This document shows, one piece after another, positions 63,791 through 64,000 of a stretch of 64,000 nucleotides of DNA. The notes under the pieces are model-generated. The model searched no databases. It was not told where the DNA came from and was given only the letters and a program-made list of their open reading frames with translations. The stretch's first letter is position 1. Each line of letters starts with the position of its first letter. Both the position numbers and the translations under genes were made by a program. The stretch comes from Siphlonurus alternatus (taxonomy: Eukaryota > Arthropoda > Insecta > Ephemeroptera > Siphlonuridae). The stretch spans positions 11,443,628 through 11,507,627 of the forward strand of contig OX463783.1 in the NCBI GenBank assembly GCA_949825025.1, read 5' to 3'.

Positions 63791-64000
63791 CATAGTGCGC
63801 TTGTCCGGGTCACGTCAGATCACTGAAGTCAAGCTACGTCGAGCGTGGTTAGAGTTGTATGAGTGACCATTTTCAATAAAAAAAAACACGTTTCCCACCC
63901 AGGAGTAAATCATTGCGCTTTTCCGCTATGTGGTTCCCTTGGCTTTGGACCATTGCACTTCCAGTTCATTGACAAAAACTGTAACGTCCATCCTTGCTAA
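63791..64000 (+). mobile_element. 5S-rRNA-headed SINE, cut by window end
   Basis: Positions 63816-63870 match the 3' two thirds of animal 5S rRNA: AGATCACTGAAGTCAAGC, then GAGCGTGGTTAGAG, then GAGTGACCA. This covers the internal control region that binds TFIIIA. Unlike a 5S gene, the match passes into an A-run and an unrelated body containing GTGGTTCCCTTGGCTTTGGA, shared with the copy near 40080. This is the structure of a 5S-derived (SINE3-type) element. Its 3' end may lie beyond the window. Confidence 0.75.

Noticed and set aside
63816..63870. Functional 5S rRNA gene
   Set aside because: Only the internal part matches, the 5' third is diverged, and the sequence continues into a SINE body instead of a T-run terminator.

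Overview
This is an AT-rich, gene-poor stretch of nuclear DNA from a multicellular eukaryote, most likely an arthropod and probably a hemimetabolous insect. The pointers are a very AT-rich background with no operons or dense ORFs, frequent long (GA)n/(CT)n microsatellites, tRNA-headed SINEs carrying the 'TTTCC(A/G)TGGTTTCC' core common in insect SINEs, SINE-like copies with a 5S-rRNA-like head, and many MITEs. No species name can be supported from the sequence alone. Nothing bacterial, viral or organellar was recognised.

The only protein-coding match recognised is a 5'-truncated non-LTR retrotransposon on the minus strand (15658-16563), with the end of a reverse transcriptase domain and its C-terminal region, followed by a tetranucleotide tail. 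No host gene can be called. Most of the window looks intergenic or like the inside of very large introns. Four short, locally GC-richer open segments (44861-45010, 48061-48180, 52516-52679, 61069-61190) are flagged as possible orphan exons with low confidence.

The real content is a dense community of non-autonomous elements. Families are lettered here from repeated copies inside the window. Superfamily A/B/U (13 copies or fragments) has ends like ATGGACAAC or ATGGAGTA, TA at several insertion sites, and at least four different cores behind similar ends. C is a long hairpin element at TTAA sites (4 copies). D is a hairpin with a repeated AATAATGAGCTATCTG motif (2). E is GC-richer (2, opposite orientations). 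L (5), K (3), P (4), R (4), W (2) and X (3) are further families. Single hairpins are F, G, H, I, J, M, O and V. N is a 592-bp, GC-rich, Mutator/hAT-like element with a perfect 9-bp target duplication.

Layout. 1-9 kb: W, X, SINE, P, U, J, K, R, B and V in AT-rich DNA. 9-16 kb: (GA)n, K, SINE, L, C, I, long (CT)n/(AT)n tracts and the LINE. 16-30 kb: AT-rich DNA, a SINE inside an R element, and A elements including one inserted in another. 30-46 kb: N, M, a C inside a B, 5S-like SINE remnants, E, D, G, P, and hairpin H. 46-64 kb: A, B, O, L, F, X, C, E, U, and a 5S-headed SINE running to the window edge. Three explicit nested insertions (A in A, C in B, SINE in R) give a relative order of activity.
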